DNA of 64,000 bases from Arenibacter aquaticus (GTDB taxonomy: Bacteria > Bacteroidota > Bacteroidia > Flavobacteriales > Flavobacteriaceae), in the NCBI RefSeq assembly GCF_003957295.1, contig NZ_RQPJ01000021.1, forward strand, positions 480,210 through 544,209. The letters are read 5' to 3'. The position numbers were made by a program, and so were the translations under genes. Below, piece after piece: positions 1 through 9,012 of this stretch (position 1 is the stretch's first letter; each line of letters starts with the position of its first letter). Below the pieces are notes generated by a model that worked only from the letters and a program-made list of their open reading frames with translations, did no database searches and was not told where the DNA came from.

Positions 1-632
1 TCGCAGGCAAAAAACATAAGCTTTTTTACCACCTCTCTAGAGAATATGGCGCTATTTATAATCTTGTCAAGATCTTGAACGGCCTGTGTGTCTTCCATGA
101 TCCTACTTTTCAGTAATTCAGCAAACCCTAAAATATTGGCCAATGGTGTATTTAGCTCATGAGCTATTCCGGCAGTAATTTCTCCCAGTATCCCAAGTCG
201 GTCTGCCCGTTCCATCTTTCGTTTGATAATTATTTCATTGTCTTTAATCTGTTTTCTTTCCAAAAGGTTCCCTATTTCCAAGCACACGTTCTGCAGCAAT
301 TTTTTTTCTTCCCTTAAAAAATCGGACGCGGAGTATTTGTCGTTGGGATATGCCACCTGTACTATTCCTGCTTTTTTGTTGAATACTTTTATGCCCGACT
401 CCAGGCAAATGGGATTTTTTGGAAAATTGGAAGTTACTATGGTGTAGCCACTGGCATCTAACTTTACCTGTGCATCCTTATTATATCGCCAGGCTTTCTG
501 TAGGCAGTGTAGAATGCCCTTAAGGGCGTCTTCTATTTGGTTGTAATCGCAATTTACAATTATGGAGGTTACCTCATATAAACAGGTGAGCTCCTTAATG
601 CGTTCGTTTAACTTTTCTTCTGCTGAAATCAT
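1..632 (-). CDS. Sensor histidine kinase, 3' end cut by window edge
   Basis: The reading frame runs from an ATG at 632 off the left edge; about 210 residues are visible. Residues 1-135 form a GAF-like or unclassified sensor region without membrane segments, so the visible part looks cytosolic. A coiled linker leads to a clear HisKA H-box, GEITAGIAHELNTPLANILG, with the phosphorylated His at residue 158. The catalytic ATPase domain must lie beyond the window. The gene starts 13 bp after the stop of the E1 dehydrogenase, so the two are probably co-transcribed. Its signal and response regulator cannot be told from here. The kinase assignment is firm; whether it is a hybrid kinase cannot be seen. 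Confidence 0.9.
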   Translation of the reverse strand, partial: MISAEEKLNERIKELTCLYEVTSIIVNCDYNQIEDALKGILHCLQKAWRYNKDAQVKLDASGYTIVTSNFPKNPICLESGIKVFNKKAGIVQVAYPNDKYSASDFLREEKKLLQNVCLEIGNLLERKQIKDNEIIIKRKMERADRLGILGEITAGIAHELNTPLANILGFAELLKSRIMEDTQAVQDLDKIINSAIFSREVVKKLMFFAC

Positions 633-645
633 CTATCTATAATTT

Positions 646-2622
646 TTAATAGGATAACAACTTAATAAGTTCTTCCTCAAAACGGTTTTTGGGGAGGTAA
701 TGGTCTTCTAGGTTTTTGGCAAATGGTATAGGTGTTTCCAAACTTCCCACTCGCTTTACAGGAGCGTCCAAATATTGAAAACAGTTCTCCATTACCATGG
801 CCGAAATATCGCTGGCAATACTACCAAATAGACTGTCTTCCTGTAGTATAATTAATTTTCCGGTCTTTTTCACGGAATCGTAAACAGCCTTTATATCCAA
901 GGGTTGCAATGTTCTAAGATCCAAAAGGTCTGCTTTTATGTGGGGATTTTTCCCTAAGGTGTCCAGGGCCCAATGCACTCCCAGGCCGTAGGAGACAATG
1001 GTAACCTCTGTCCCATGGCGTAACAGGGCGGCTTTTCCAAAGGGTGTAGTGAAGTAATCTGTGGGGACGTCTTGGTATACACTTCTATAGAGACCTTTGT
1101 GTTCAAAAAATAGTACGGGATTTGGATCATTTATGGCAGTAGCCAATAGGCCCTTGGCGTCTATGGGAAAAGCAGGGTAAACCACTTTTAATCCCGGTGT
1201 TTTTGTAAACCAAGCCTCATTGGTCTGTGAATGAAATGGTCCTGCTCCCACCCCTGCTCCACAAGGCATTCTAATCACTACATCTGCATGTTCCCCCCAG
1301 CGATAGTGGATCTTGGCCAAATAATTTACAATTGGATTAAATCCGGTACTGGCGAAATCTGCAAATTGCATTTCCATAACCGACTTCATTCCGTTAATAG
1401 ATAATCCCATGGCGGTGGAAACAACGGCCGATTCACATATTGGCGTGTTCCGTACCCTTTCTTTGCCAAAGCGGTCTACAAAACCATCTGTTATTTTGAA
1501 TACTCCGCCATATTCGGCAATATCCTGACCCATAAGTACTAGATGCCCATGTTTTTCCATAGATTGTCTCAACCCTTGGGAAATGGCATCCACCATTCTT
1601 ATGTTTTCTTTTTCCTCGCCAGCATGGTGATCTGTATAGTCGAACGCTTTGTAAACATCGTATAGTTCCCTCTTTTCATCAAAGACTATATCCTGTTCCT
1701 CAGAGGCTTTTTTTAGGTTGAAATCAATTTCAGAATATATTTCATTCCTAAAAGTTGTTATGAGATCGGGGGTAAGAATATTTTGGTCCACCAAAAATTT
1801 TTCGAAATTAACCAATGGATCTTTTTCAGACCAGGTATCCAGCAATTCCGTCGGCACATATTTGGTGCCACTGGCCTCCTCATGCCCCCGCACTCTAAAA
1901 GTTTTGAATTCGATTAGTACCGGTCTAGGGTTTTTGCGAATGCTTTTACATAGTTCATCTACTTTTGAAAACACTTCCAAAATATTGTTCCCGTCCACTA
2001 TGTGCGACTCCATCCCATAACCAACCCCTTTCTGAGCCAAATCTGTACATTTATATTGCTCGGAGGTAGGAGTGGACAAGCCATAGCCGTTATTCTCTAT
2101 ACAGAACAATACCGGCAAATCCCATACAGCTGCAATATTCATGGCTTCATGAAAATCTCCTTCACTGGTACCGCCTTCACCCGTAAAAACAGCAGTTACC
2201 CTATTTCTGTTATTTAGGACATCTGCAAGAGCAATGCCATCTGCTACCCCCAATTGTGGTCCCAAATGGGAAATCATTCCAATTATCCTGTATTCCTGAC
2301 TTCCGAAATGGAAACTTCTATCCCGACCTTTGGTGAAACCACTCCCCTTTCCCTGCCACTGGGCAAACAATCGGTGTAAGGGAATGTTCCTAGTGGTGAA
2401 AACTCCCAAATTACGGTGCATGGGCAAAACATACTCGTTTTTTCTCAAGGCACTGGTCACCCCTACGGATATGGCCTCCTGACCAATTCCGCTGAACCAT
2501 TTGCTAATTTTTCCCTGGCGTAAGAGAATTAACATTTTCTCTTCTATTAAACGGGGTTTTAGCATACGCTGATAAAGCTGTAATTGCATAGCCTTATCTA
2601 CACTATCTGCTCTGTATTGCAT
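646..2622 (-). CDS. 2-oxo acid dehydrogenase E1, fused alpha and beta subunits (branched-chain/acetoin type)
   Basis: Thiamine-diphosphate-dependent E1 that decarboxylates a 2-oxo acid and passes the acyl group to a lipoyl E2. The first half is the alpha subunit, with the ThDP signature GEGGTSEGDFHEAMN and a later IENNGYGLS. The second half, after about residue 330, is the beta subunit, with ESAVVSTAMG and a C-terminal transketolase domain. In many bacteria these are two genes; the fusion is common in Bacteroidota. The frame stays open up to a TTG at 2700, but the ATG at 2622 fits the usual E1 start; an ATG at 2658 is the alternative. No E2 or E3 gene lies nearby, so the branched-chain substrate is inferred from similarity only. 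Confidence 0.9.
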   Translation of the reverse strand: MQYRADSVDKAMQLQLYQRMLKPRLIEEKMLILLRQGKISKWFSGIGQEAISVGVTSALRKNEYVLPMHRNLGVFTTRNIPLHRLFAQWQGKGSGFTKGRDRSFHFGSQEYRIIGMISHLGPQLGVADGIALADVLNNRNRVTAVFTGEGGTSEGDFHEAMNIAAVWDLPVLFCIENNGYGLSTPTSEQYKCTDLAQKGVGYGMESHIVDGNNILEVFSKVDELCKSIRKNPRPVLIEFKTFRVRGHEEASGTKYVPTELLDTWSEKDPLVNFEKFLVDQNILTPDLITTFRNEIYSEIDFNLKKASEEQDIVFDEKRELYDVYKAFDYTDHHAGEEKENIRMVDAISQGLRQSMEKHGHLVLMGQDIAEYGGVFKITDGFVDRFGKERVRNTPICESAVVSTAMGLSINGMKSVMEMQFADFASTGFNPIVNYLAKIHYRWGEHADVVIRMPCGAGVGAGPFHSQTNEAWFTKTPGLKVVYPAFPIDAKGLLATAINDPNPVLFFEHKGLYRSVYQDVPTDYFTTPFGKAALLRHGTEVTIVSYGLGVHWALDTLGKNPHIKADLLDLRTLQPLDIKAVYDSVKKTGKLIILQEDSLFGSIASDISAMVMENCFQYLDAPVKRVGSLETPIPFAKNLEDHYLPKNRFEEELIKLLSY

Positions 2623-2720
2623 GTTATGTTTTTCTGCTTTTTCTATATAATATTGCATAAATGTAACAAAAGGCAAAAACAAAGTAGCATATAATGGCAA
2701 TAAGATTGTCTTTATATTAT

Positions 2721-2728
2721 TAACTTTG
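2721..2728 (+). promoter_or_regulatory. Candidate -7 box TAACTTTG
   Basis: Exact match to the Bacteroidota -7 consensus TAnnTTTG, 22 bp before the ATG of the oxygenase gene at 2751 and inside the divergent gap with the E1 gene. No well-spaced TTG -33 element is seen, so this rests on one motif and position. Confidence 0.45.
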
Positions 2729-2750
2729 GTTTATCTAAAAATGTAAGACG

Positions 2751-3701
2751 ATGAGTGCAATACCCAGTGTAAATCTAGAAGATTTTATATCCGGCGATCC
2801 AACAAGAAAGAAAAAATTTATAAAAGAAATTGGCAGTGCTTTTGAGAATATTGGTTTTGTGGCACTTAGCGGTCACTTTTTATCTGAAAAATTAGTTGGT
2901 GATCTGTATTCTGAAATCAAAAAATTCTTTGATCTACCCCAGGAGACCAAGGATAAATATGAAATTGAAGGTATTGGTGGGCAACGTGGGTACACCTCTT
3001 TTGGAAAGGAGCATGCCAAAGGCAGAAAAGAGGGCGATTTAAAAGAATTTTGGCACTTTGGACAGTATGTTGAAAATGATCCCGAATTGGAAAAGGCATA
3101 CCCTTCAAATGTTCAGGTGGCGGAGTTGGACTATTTTAATGAAGTGGGTAAGGAGACCTATAAAATGCTGGAAAAGACAGCCCAATATGTATTAAGGGCC
3201 CTGGCCTTACATTTAGAATTGGAAGAAACCTATTTTGACGAGTATATTAAGAACGGAAATTCCATATTAAGACCTATTCACTATCCTCCAATTACCCATG
3301 AGCCCAAAAATGCCGTTAGAGCTGCGGCCCATGGGGATATTAATTTAATAACCTTGCTTATGGGAGCCCATGGAAAGGGACTACAGGTAAGAAACCATGA
3401 GGGAGAATGGGTAGATGCCATAGCCAAACCGGATCAACTTATGATCAATGTGGGCGATATGCTATCTCGCTTAACCAACAACAAACTAAAATCGACCATA
3501 CATCAAGTGGTAAATCCACCAAAAGAATTGTGGGGAACCTCTAGATATTCCGTGCCGTTTTTCATGCACCCCATTAGTGAGATGCCACTAAATTGTTTGG
3601 ACAATTGTGTGGATGAAGAACATCCAAAACAATTTGAGGACATCACTGCAGGGGAGTTTTTACACGAGCGGCTGATTGAGTTGGGACTCATTAAAAAATA
3701 G
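2751..3701 (+). CDS. Fe(II)/2-oxoglutarate-dependent oxygenase, isopenicillin N synthase family
   Basis: A 316-residue protein of the plant-type 2-oxoglutarate oxygenase family. Residues 1-100 are the DIOX_N region. The jelly-roll core shows the iron triad His194-x-Asp196 and His251, and the co-substrate motif Arg265-Tyr-Ser267. No signal peptide, so cytosolic. The family includes isopenicillin N synthase, ACC oxidase and many uncharacterised bacterial hydroxylases; the substrate cannot be deduced. It is transcribed divergently from the E1 gene and is followed by a DinB-like gene after 79 bp. Family assignment is firm. Confidence 0.92.
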   Translation: MSAIPSVNLEDFISGDPTRKKKFIKEIGSAFENIGFVALSGHFLSEKLVGDLYSEIKKFFDLPQETKDKYEIEGIGGQRGYTSFGKEHAKGRKEGDLKEFWHFGQYVENDPELEKAYPSNVQVAELDYFNEVGKETYKMLEKTAQYVLRALALHLELEETYFDEYIKNGNSILRPIHYPPITHEPKNAVRAAAHGDINLITLLMGAHGKGLQVRNHEGEWVDAIAKPDQLMINVGDMLSRLTNNKLKSTIHQVVNPPKELWGTSRYSVPFFMHPISEMPLNCLDNCVDEEHPKQFEDITAGEFLHERLIELGLIKK

Positions 3702-3780
3702 GCATAATCCAATTTTTTATAGAGTTCATGTGCCTTGGGACCTATGTGCCCAAATTAGTTAACATATAATACAGAACACT

Positions 3781-4386
3781 ATGAAAAAAATTATGTTGCC
3801 CGCGGTGGTATTGGTAGTAATGGCATTTAGCCTGGTAGACACTACCCTGACCAATGCCGAAAGAAAGTTTGCTATTGACGAATTGAATAAAACACACGAT
3901 CGTTTTACCAGTACGTTGGACGGATTAAGTAAGGAACAACTGAATTATAAGGTCGTGGCTGACTCCTGGTCTATTGCCGAATGTGCAGAGCACCTGGCTA
4001 TTTCAGAGAACTCAATATTTGACATGTTGATGCAGTCATTAAATACAGAGGCCGATCCCTCTAGGAGGGATGAAGTTAAGTTGCCAGATGAACAGATTAT
4101 TGCTATGATAGTAGATCGGAGTAATAAGGTGAAGACTAGCAAGGCTTTTGAGCCTTCCGGTAAATACGGGAGCTTTGAGGAAACAGTAGAAGAATTTAAA
4201 TCCAAGAGGAAGGAACATATTGAGTATGTTAAGACAACCCAGGATGATTTAAGAAACCGTTATCAACAATTTCCGTTCGGGACAATTGATTCCTATCAAA
4301 TGGTTCTATTTATGTCGGCTCATACGGAACGGCATATTCGGCAAATGGAAGAAATAAAGGAAGACCCTGGCTTTCCCAAGTCATAG
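3781..4386 (+). CDS. DinB-like four-helix metal-binding protein, exported
   Basis: A 201-residue protein with a hydrophobic N-terminus (residues 1-20) that looks like a signal peptide. The rest matches the DinB/YfiT superfamily: His71 in AEHLAISE and His181/His185 in AHTERHIRQM are placed like the usual three-His metal site. Relatives include bacillithiol- or mycothiol-dependent transferases and many unknowns. The presence of an export signal is unusual for thiol transferases. A hairpin terminator follows directly. The biological role is not known. Confidence 0.8.
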   Translation: MKKIMLPAVVLVVMAFSLVDTTLTNAERKFAIDELNKTHDRFTSTLDGLSKEQLNYKVVADSWSIAECAEHLAISENSIFDMLMQSLNTEADPSRRDEVKLPDEQIIAMIVDRSNKVKTSKAFEPSGKYGSFEETVEEFKSKRKEHIEYVKTTQDDLRNRYQQFPFGTIDSYQMVLFMSAHTERHIRQMEEIKEDPGFPKS

Positions 4387-4408
4387 TAATATAATAGCAA
4401 CAATGATT

Positions 4409-4456
4409 AACCCATCAGTATAAATCCGTAAATGGATAGGATGGGTTTCTTTTTTT
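4409..4456 (+). terminator. Rho-independent terminator after the DinB-like gene
   Basis: Arms AACCCATC (4409-4416) and GATGGGTT (4440-4447) enclose a loop that contains a smaller ATCC/GGAT stem, and a run of T with one C follows. It lies 22 bp after the stop of the DinB-like gene and 41 bp before the SUI1-like gene. Confidence 0.75.
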
Positions 4457-4497
4457 AATGTATGGAGCCTATATTAGCACAATAAAATAAGATTATA

Positions 4498-4824
4498 ATG
4501 GACTTAAAAGATCAATTACAAAATCTATTTCCCGATCATCAGCCGTCTGAAGAAGAAAAAACTACAAAAAAGAGTGATATATGGCTGCAGGACGAGCCTA
4601 TAATATGTAAGTACGAAAAAAGAAAAGGGAAACCTATCACCATCTTGGAAGGTTATAACGGAGCAGAAAAGGATTTTAAGAAATTGGCCAAGGAATTAAA
4701 GACCAAACTTAGTGTAGGTGGCACCTTTAAAAACGATTCCATTATTATCCAAGGGGATTATAGGGATAAAATCATGAAAATACTACAAGACAAAGGATTC
4801 AAGGTAAAACGGGTTGGAGGTTAG
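4498..4824 (+). CDS. SUI1/eIF1-like translation factor (YciH family)
   Basis: A 108-residue basic protein. Residues 35-108 match the SUI1 fold, with the pattern LAKELKTKLSVGGTFKNDSI followed by IQGDYRDKIMKILQDKGF and a lysine/arginine-rich end. Bacterial YciH proteins resemble eukaryotic eIF1 and can affect start-site fidelity in vitro; their role in cells is uncertain. The N-terminal 35 residues are charged and probably disordered. It stands alone between a terminator and a separate promoter-like element. Confidence 0.9.
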   Translation: MDLKDQLQNLFPDHQPSEEEKTTKKSDIWLQDEPIICKYEKRKGKPITILEGYNGAEKDFKKLAKELKTKLSVGGTFKNDSIIIQGDYRDKIMKILQDKGFKVKRVGG

Positions 4825-4844
4825 ATTTTTGTTAATTATTTTTG
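4814..4844 (+). promoter_or_regulatory. Candidate promoter, TTG -33 and TATTTTTG -7
   Basis: TTG at 4814-4816 and TATTTTTG at 4837-4844 are 20 bp apart, which fits the flavobacterial promoter. The ATG of the DUF1835 gene follows at 4899. The -33 element lies inside the end of the SUI1-like gene. Confidence 0.5.
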
Positions 4845-4898
4845 GTTTTTAAGAGAAAACACTACATTTATTAGTCACAACCTAAACCACCAAAGACA

Positions 4899-5831
4899 AT
4901 GAGTTCCCAATTACACATAACGAACGGTGATGTACTCACCGAAAAATTAAGGACCCTAAATTTACAGGGTGATATCATTACCTGGCGCGAAATGTTGTGC
5001 GAGGGTAAGACTGAAACCAACGTGGGGAGTGAATCTTTTTGGAAAACTAGATTCGAGTTTTTAAATAAAAACTATAAAATCTCCAAATCTTGGTTTATAG
5101 ATAAAACCTTAAAAGAATACCGTACCCTTTGTAGTCACAAACAAGAGGACCACATAGTGTTGTGGTTTGAAAATGATCTTTTTGATCAAATAAATATGTT
5201 GGCGGTTATTAGTTGGTTAAAGAGCCATAGGCCCTATGCCCAAATTTCCTTGGTTAGCGGTGATGAGGAGGTTAAAACTGATAATTTATTGGGATTAGGC
5301 AGTTTAAATGACGATCAATTGCGAAAAGTATTCAATAATCGTACGCTTTTAACCCAAGATGATGTGGAATACGCGGATTATGTTTGGCAACTGTATTGTA
5401 GTGACAACCCTATTAGATTAGAAAATTTGAAAGACTTTGACAGTTTTCAATTTGCCCATCTTTCTGGGGCCATAGAAGCCCATTTATTGCGTTTTCCTAC
5501 CATTAAAAACGGACTTAATGCGGTAGAAAATAATATTCTGAAGTTGGCCGTTGATACCAAGCCTAAAACAAAGTTGGCTTTAATGAACGCCGTATTGAAC
5601 AATCAAGGAGTTTACGGCTTTGGAGATACACAGTATGAAAGGGTGATAACCAAATTAAAACCTCTTTTCTCCAATTTTAACCCCGTAAGGCTTTCTAAAA
5701 AAGGGAAGGAAATTTTAGAGGGGAAAACCAGCTACTATTCCTGTATACAAGAAAATGACGCTTATTTGGGAGGTGCCTTGAAATATAATTTCCTTTACAA
5801 TTCCGAAACAAATCGCATCCTAAAATTATAG
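4899..5831 (+). CDS. DUF1835 domain protein
   Basis: A 310-residue cytosolic protein. Its start, LHITNGDVLTEKLRTLNLQG, and the later IVLWFENDLFDQINMLAVIS are hallmarks of DUF1835, a family with no established function. No signal peptide or membrane segment. The stop is followed after a single base by the nucleoside phosphorylase gene, so translation of the two is likely coupled; this suggests a shared process, perhaps nucleoside or nucleotide metabolism, but that is inference from position only. Confidence 0.8.
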   Translation: MSSQLHITNGDVLTEKLRTLNLQGDIITWREMLCEGKTETNVGSESFWKTRFEFLNKNYKISKSWFIDKTLKEYRTLCSHKQEDHIVLWFENDLFDQINMLAVISWLKSHRPYAQISLVSGDEEVKTDNLLGLGSLNDDQLRKVFNNRTLLTQDDVEYADYVWQLYCSDNPIRLENLKDFDSFQFAHLSGAIEAHLLRFPTIKNGLNAVENNILKLAVDTKPKTKLALMNAVLNNQGVYGFGDTQYERVITKLKPLFSNFNPVRLSKKGKEILEGKTSYYSCIQENDAYLGGALKYNFLYNSETNRILKL

Positions 5832-5832
5832 A

Positions 5833-6705
5833 ATGAATTTTGGTTCATCCGAGCTTATCCTTAATGCTGATGGAAGCATTTACCACCTTAATTTATTACC
5901 TGAAGATATAGCAGATACCGTTATCACCGTTGGTGATCCAGACCGGGTTAAATTGGTGTCCCAACATTTTGACCATGTTGAGCTAAAAAAAGGCAAGCGC
6001 GAATTTATTACACATACTGGGCGTATAAATAACAAGCGCATAAGTGTGATATCCACAGGTATAGGTACAGACAATATTGATATTGTATTAAATGAGTTGG
6101 ACGCCCTGGTCAATATAGATCTTAAAACAAGGTCTATTAGGGACAAGAAGACTAGCTTGGATATTGTACGTATTGGTACCTCTGGAGCAATTCAGCCCGA
6201 TATCCCAGTGGATTCTTTTATATTGAGCGAATACGCCATGGGGCTGGATAGCCTGTTGCATTTTTATGACAGTCGGCACATTCAACATATGGAGATCCAA
6301 AAGGCATTTCTGGAGAATAGCAATTGGTTTGGTGGGCTATCAGATCCCTATGTGGTTCAATGTGATGCTTCCCTTGCAGGCCGCTTTAATTCCAGCACGA
6401 TGCAATTGGGTTTTACCGCTACTAATGTAGGTTTTTACGGTCCGCAAGGAAGAAGCTTGCGACTTGGCTTAGGGGATGCCGAATTGAATGACAAATTAGC
6501 CAGATTTAGATATGGTGACCTAAGGATAACCAATCTGGAAATGGAAACCTCAGGGATATATGGACTGGCAAAATTATTAGGGCATAGAGCGGTAAGCCTT
6601 AATGCCATAGTAGCTAACAGGGCAACAACAGAGTTCTCCAATAATCCCAACAAGCATATAGACAAGTTAATTGCTTATACTCTGGAGAGGATAGTAAATG
6701 CCTAA
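5833..6705 (+). CDS. Nucleoside phosphorylase, uridine phosphorylase-like
   Basis: A 290-residue cytosolic enzyme of the PNP/UDP phosphorylase family, which cleaves nucleosides with phosphate to base and ribose 1-phosphate. Visible motifs are VGDPDRV near residue 33 (phosphate binding) and LEMETSGIYGL near residue 235 (ribose binding). Length is somewhat above the usual 250, as in the flavobacterial branch. Whether it prefers uridine or a purine cannot be decided from sequence. It lies one base after the DUF1835 gene and 32 bp before a binding-protein-like gene. Confidence 0.9.
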   Translation: MNFGSSELILNADGSIYHLNLLPEDIADTVITVGDPDRVKLVSQHFDHVELKKGKREFITHTGRINNKRISVISTGIGTDNIDIVLNELDALVNIDLKTRSIRDKKTSLDIVRIGTSGAIQPDIPVDSFILSEYAMGLDSLLHFYDSRHIQHMEIQKAFLENSNWFGGLSDPYVVQCDASLAGRFNSSTMQLGFTATNVGFYGPQGRSLRLGLGDAELNDKLARFRYGDLRITNLEMETSGIYGLAKLLGHRAVSLNAIVANRATTEFSNNPNKHIDKLIAYTLERIVNA

Positions 6706-6737
6706 GGGTATCAGTAAAATCAATTAATAGAAAAGTT

Positions 6738-7595
6738 TTGAAAAAAGTAAAAATAATAGGCGTTCCGGAACACTTTAATTTTCCATGGCATTTGGCCATT
6801 GAAGAAGGGGCTTTTGAAGCTCGAGGAATAGATTTGCAATGGGAGGATATTCCGGAAGGCACAGGTAAAATGGCCAGTCTATTGGAGGAAGGTAAAACAG
6901 ATCTGGCCATCATTCTTACAGAGGGTTTAGTAAAGAGTATATCAGAAGGTAATCCTTCTAAAATTGTTCAGGAATACATAGCTACCCCTTTATTTTGGGG
7001 TATACATGTGGCTGCCAAAAGTAATTATACAGAACTAGGGGATCTGAAGAATAAGGTTGCTGCCATAAGCAGATTTGGAAGTGGCAGTCACCTTATGGCC
7101 TTTGTCAATGCCAAGAACAATGGTTGGGATACCCAAGACCTAAAATTTGAAGTAGTCAATAATTTAGAAGGCGCTATTTCTGCGTTGACGGATGGAAGAG
7201 CCGATTATTTTATGTGGGAGCGCTTTACCACCAAGCCGCTGGTTGATCAAGGCGTTTTTAGAAGAATAACAGATTGCCCTACTCCATGGCCGTGTTTTGT
7301 GGTTGCGGCAACAGATAGATTCATAGCCAAAAACCCAGGCACCCTATCCCATATCTTGGAAGTAATTAATATTTATACCTCCGATTTTAAATTAATACCC
7401 AGTATAGACAGGAGTTTGTCCATAAATTACAATCAGCAGCTACAAGATATACAACACTGGTTGAGCTTAACAGAATGGGGCCAGAGCAATATAAAAGCAA
7501 AAACTCTGGAACAGGTCCAAAACACCTTATTGGATCTAAATCTCCTAGAAAAGAAATTAGCGGTAGCCAATCTAGTATACTCTACAAGAGAATAA
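6738..7595 (+). CDS. Periplasmic-binding-protein-like protein without export signal (SsuA/NMT1 type)
   Basis: A 285-residue protein with the fold pattern of type II substrate-binding proteins: IIGVPEHFNFPWHLAIEEGA at the start, then EEGKTDLAIILTEG and DGRADYFMWE. Such proteins normally carry a signal peptide or lipobox; none is present here, and no ABC transporter genes are adjacent. The start must be TTG at 6738, because the next Met is residue 44, inside the fold. It may be a cytosolic ligand sensor or an enzyme built on this fold. It follows the nucleoside phosphorylase by 32 bp. Confidence 0.75.
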   Translation: MKKVKIIGVPEHFNFPWHLAIEEGAFEARGIDLQWEDIPEGTGKMASLLEEGKTDLAIILTEGLVKSISEGNPSKIVQEYIATPLFWGIHVAAKSNYTELGDLKNKVAAISRFGSGSHLMAFVNAKNNGWDTQDLKFEVVNNLEGAISALTDGRADYFMWERFTTKPLVDQGVFRRITDCPTPWPCFVVAATDRFIAKNPGTLSHILEVINIYTSDFKLIPSIDRSLSINYNQQLQDIQHWLSLTEWGQSNIKAKTLEQVQNTLLDLNLLEKKLAVANLVYSTRE

Positions 7596-7629
7596 AGATA
7601 TCCGTTAATAAGCGCGTCTTTGGGAAGAA

Positions 7630-8049
7630 TTAGGATTCGTAGAAATAAGTTTGGATTATTTTCCTGAAATTTATATCGGATAAAGGTTTGTGCAAACATT
7701 CTTTAACCCTAGGGTTGGAAAGTGCTTTGTAGGTTACTTCTTCACAGGCATTGGCGGTTAGTACTGCAATGATGATCTTTTCTTTTTCCTCTTGTCTAAA
7801 AAGGATGTTAAAGGCTTCCAGGAACTGCCAACCGTTCATTATGGGCATCTCTATATCCAAGATTACCAAAAAACTACCTTTTTCTATATCGTCAATATTG
7901 GCTTCAATGAAGTCTAATGCCCTGTGCCCATCCATTACGGTATCTATTTCTAGATCGGGAATAAGTTTCTTTAAAAAAAGTCTATTTAACATATTGGTAG
8001 TGCCATCATCATCTACCAATAATACCCTTTCTAATTTTATAGAATTCAT
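7630..8049 (-). CDS. Single-domain response regulator (CheY-like)
   Basis: A 139-residue stand-alone receiver domain. The acidic pocket is Asp13/Asp14, the phosphorylated residue is Asp65 in VILDIEMPIMNGW, and Thr98 and Lys121 complete the switch. There is no output domain, so it must act by binding a partner or by phosphotransfer. It converges with the binding-protein-like gene (35 bp apart) and sits downstream of ung in the same direction, 215 bp away. The cognate kinase is not in the neighbourhood. Confidence 0.93.
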   Translation of the reverse strand: MNSIKLERVLLVDDDGTTNMLNRLFLKKLIPDLEIDTVMDGHRALDFIEANIDDIEKGSFLVILDIEMPIMNGWQFLEAFNILFRQEEKEKIIIAVLTANACEEVTYKALSNPRVKECLHKPLSDINFRKIIQTYFYES

Positions 8050-8115
8050 TAACCTTTTATTGTTTTAAACTAAAAGTAGTTTTTTTATTTGAAATATAAA
8101 TTTTAACAAAAAATA

Positions 8116-8123
8116 CAAATATA
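8116..8123 (-). promoter_or_regulatory. Candidate -7 box TATATTTG (minus strand)
   Basis: Match to TAnnTTTG on the minus strand, 67 bp before the ATG of the CheY-like gene. The surrounding 200 bp is very AT-rich, so chance is a real alternative. Confidence 0.35.
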
Positions 8124-8264
8124 AATTTACTTGCTCGTTCATAGATGCTTTTAAGTAAAAATCTTGTGATTTTTAATGTGAATGAAATGTTAAAAAACAA
8201 CTATTGACTTGTGTAATTTTAAAACTGGATAATACTTAGTCCTAAAATTAGGAATAAAATCTAT

Positions 8265-8942
8265 TTACCATAGAATAGGGCTCTTGCCATTATCGGACAA
8301 AATTTTGTTGGTGCTGCTAAAATGCCTGTTACCAAACCAATACCCTCTATTGGCACTCAAAGGGGAAGGGTGACCAGAGCTTAAAATATGATGTTTATTG
8401 ACATTGATCAACCTGGATTTCTTTTTTGCAAACCCTCCCCATAATAAGAAAATCAGATTTTGTTGTTCTTGGGAGAGCTTTTGGATAAGGGTATCGGTAA
8501 ATGTCTCCCACCCTTGCTTCTGGTGGCTACCGGCTTGGTTGGCCCTAACGGTTAGGGTAGCGTTGAGCAAAAGCACCCCCTGCTCTGCCCATGGTTTTAA
8601 GTTACCACTGCTAGGGTATGCCTTTTTTATATCGCTTTCCAATTCCTTAAAAATATTGGTCAAGGAGGGTGGATGGGACACTCCTTCATTTACCGAAAAG
8701 CAAAGCCCATTGGCCTGTTTGGGACCGTGATATGGATCCTGACCTATAATAACCACCTTTGTTTCTTCTAAAGGACAATGTTGCAATGCAGCAAAGACGT
8801 CTGCCTTCTTTGGGTAACACTGGTGCTGGCTGTATTCCTGTGTTACATAAGATTGTAGGTTTTTAAAGTAGGGTTTGTCTAACTCCGGAAGTATAAGGGA
8901 TTGCCAGCTCTTTGGTATGGTAAATATGGGGTCAGATCGCAT
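8265..8942 (-). CDS. ung: Uracil-DNA glycosylase
   Basis: Removes uracil from DNA to start base-excision repair. The 225-residue protein carries the family 1 water-activating motif GQDPYHGPKQANGLCFSV with catalytic Asp69, and the HPSPLSANRG motif with His191, followed by the FGNRHFS region. Length is typical of the family. The upstream gap of 202 bp, shared divergently with an ECF sigma gene, holds two striking palindromes and a possible -7 box. Confidence 0.97.
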   Translation of the reverse strand: MRSDPIFTIPKSWQSLILPELDKPYFKNLQSYVTQEYSQHQCYPKKADVFAALQHCPLEETKVVIIGQDPYHGPKQANGLCFSVNEGVSHPPSLTNIFKELESDIKKAYPSSGNLKPWAEQGVLLLNATLTVRANQAGSHQKQGWETFTDTLIQKLSQEQQNLIFLLWGGFAKKKSRLINVNKHHILSSGHPSPLSANRGYWFGNRHFSSTNKILSDNGKSPILW

Positions 8943-9000
8943 AAATTTATATGGCTATAAGCTTGTATTAAGATTGTTTACCTTTAGATTGTTATAATTC

Positions 9001-9008
9001 CAAAAGTA
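9001..9008 (-). promoter_or_regulatory. Candidate -7 box TACTTTTG for ung
   Basis: Minus-strand match to TAnnTTTG, 58 bp before the ung ATG. The palindromes at 9013-9039 lie directly upstream, where the -33 element and polymerase contacts would be. Confidence 0.4.
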
Positions 9009-9012
9009 CTAA

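Noticed and set aside
6738-7595. Binding-protein-like gene as MqnA/MqnD of the futalosine menaquinone pathway next to an MqnB-like phosphorylase
   Set aside because: The N-terminal and core motifs do not match MqnA or MqnD, and the phosphorylase looks like a uridine phosphorylase.
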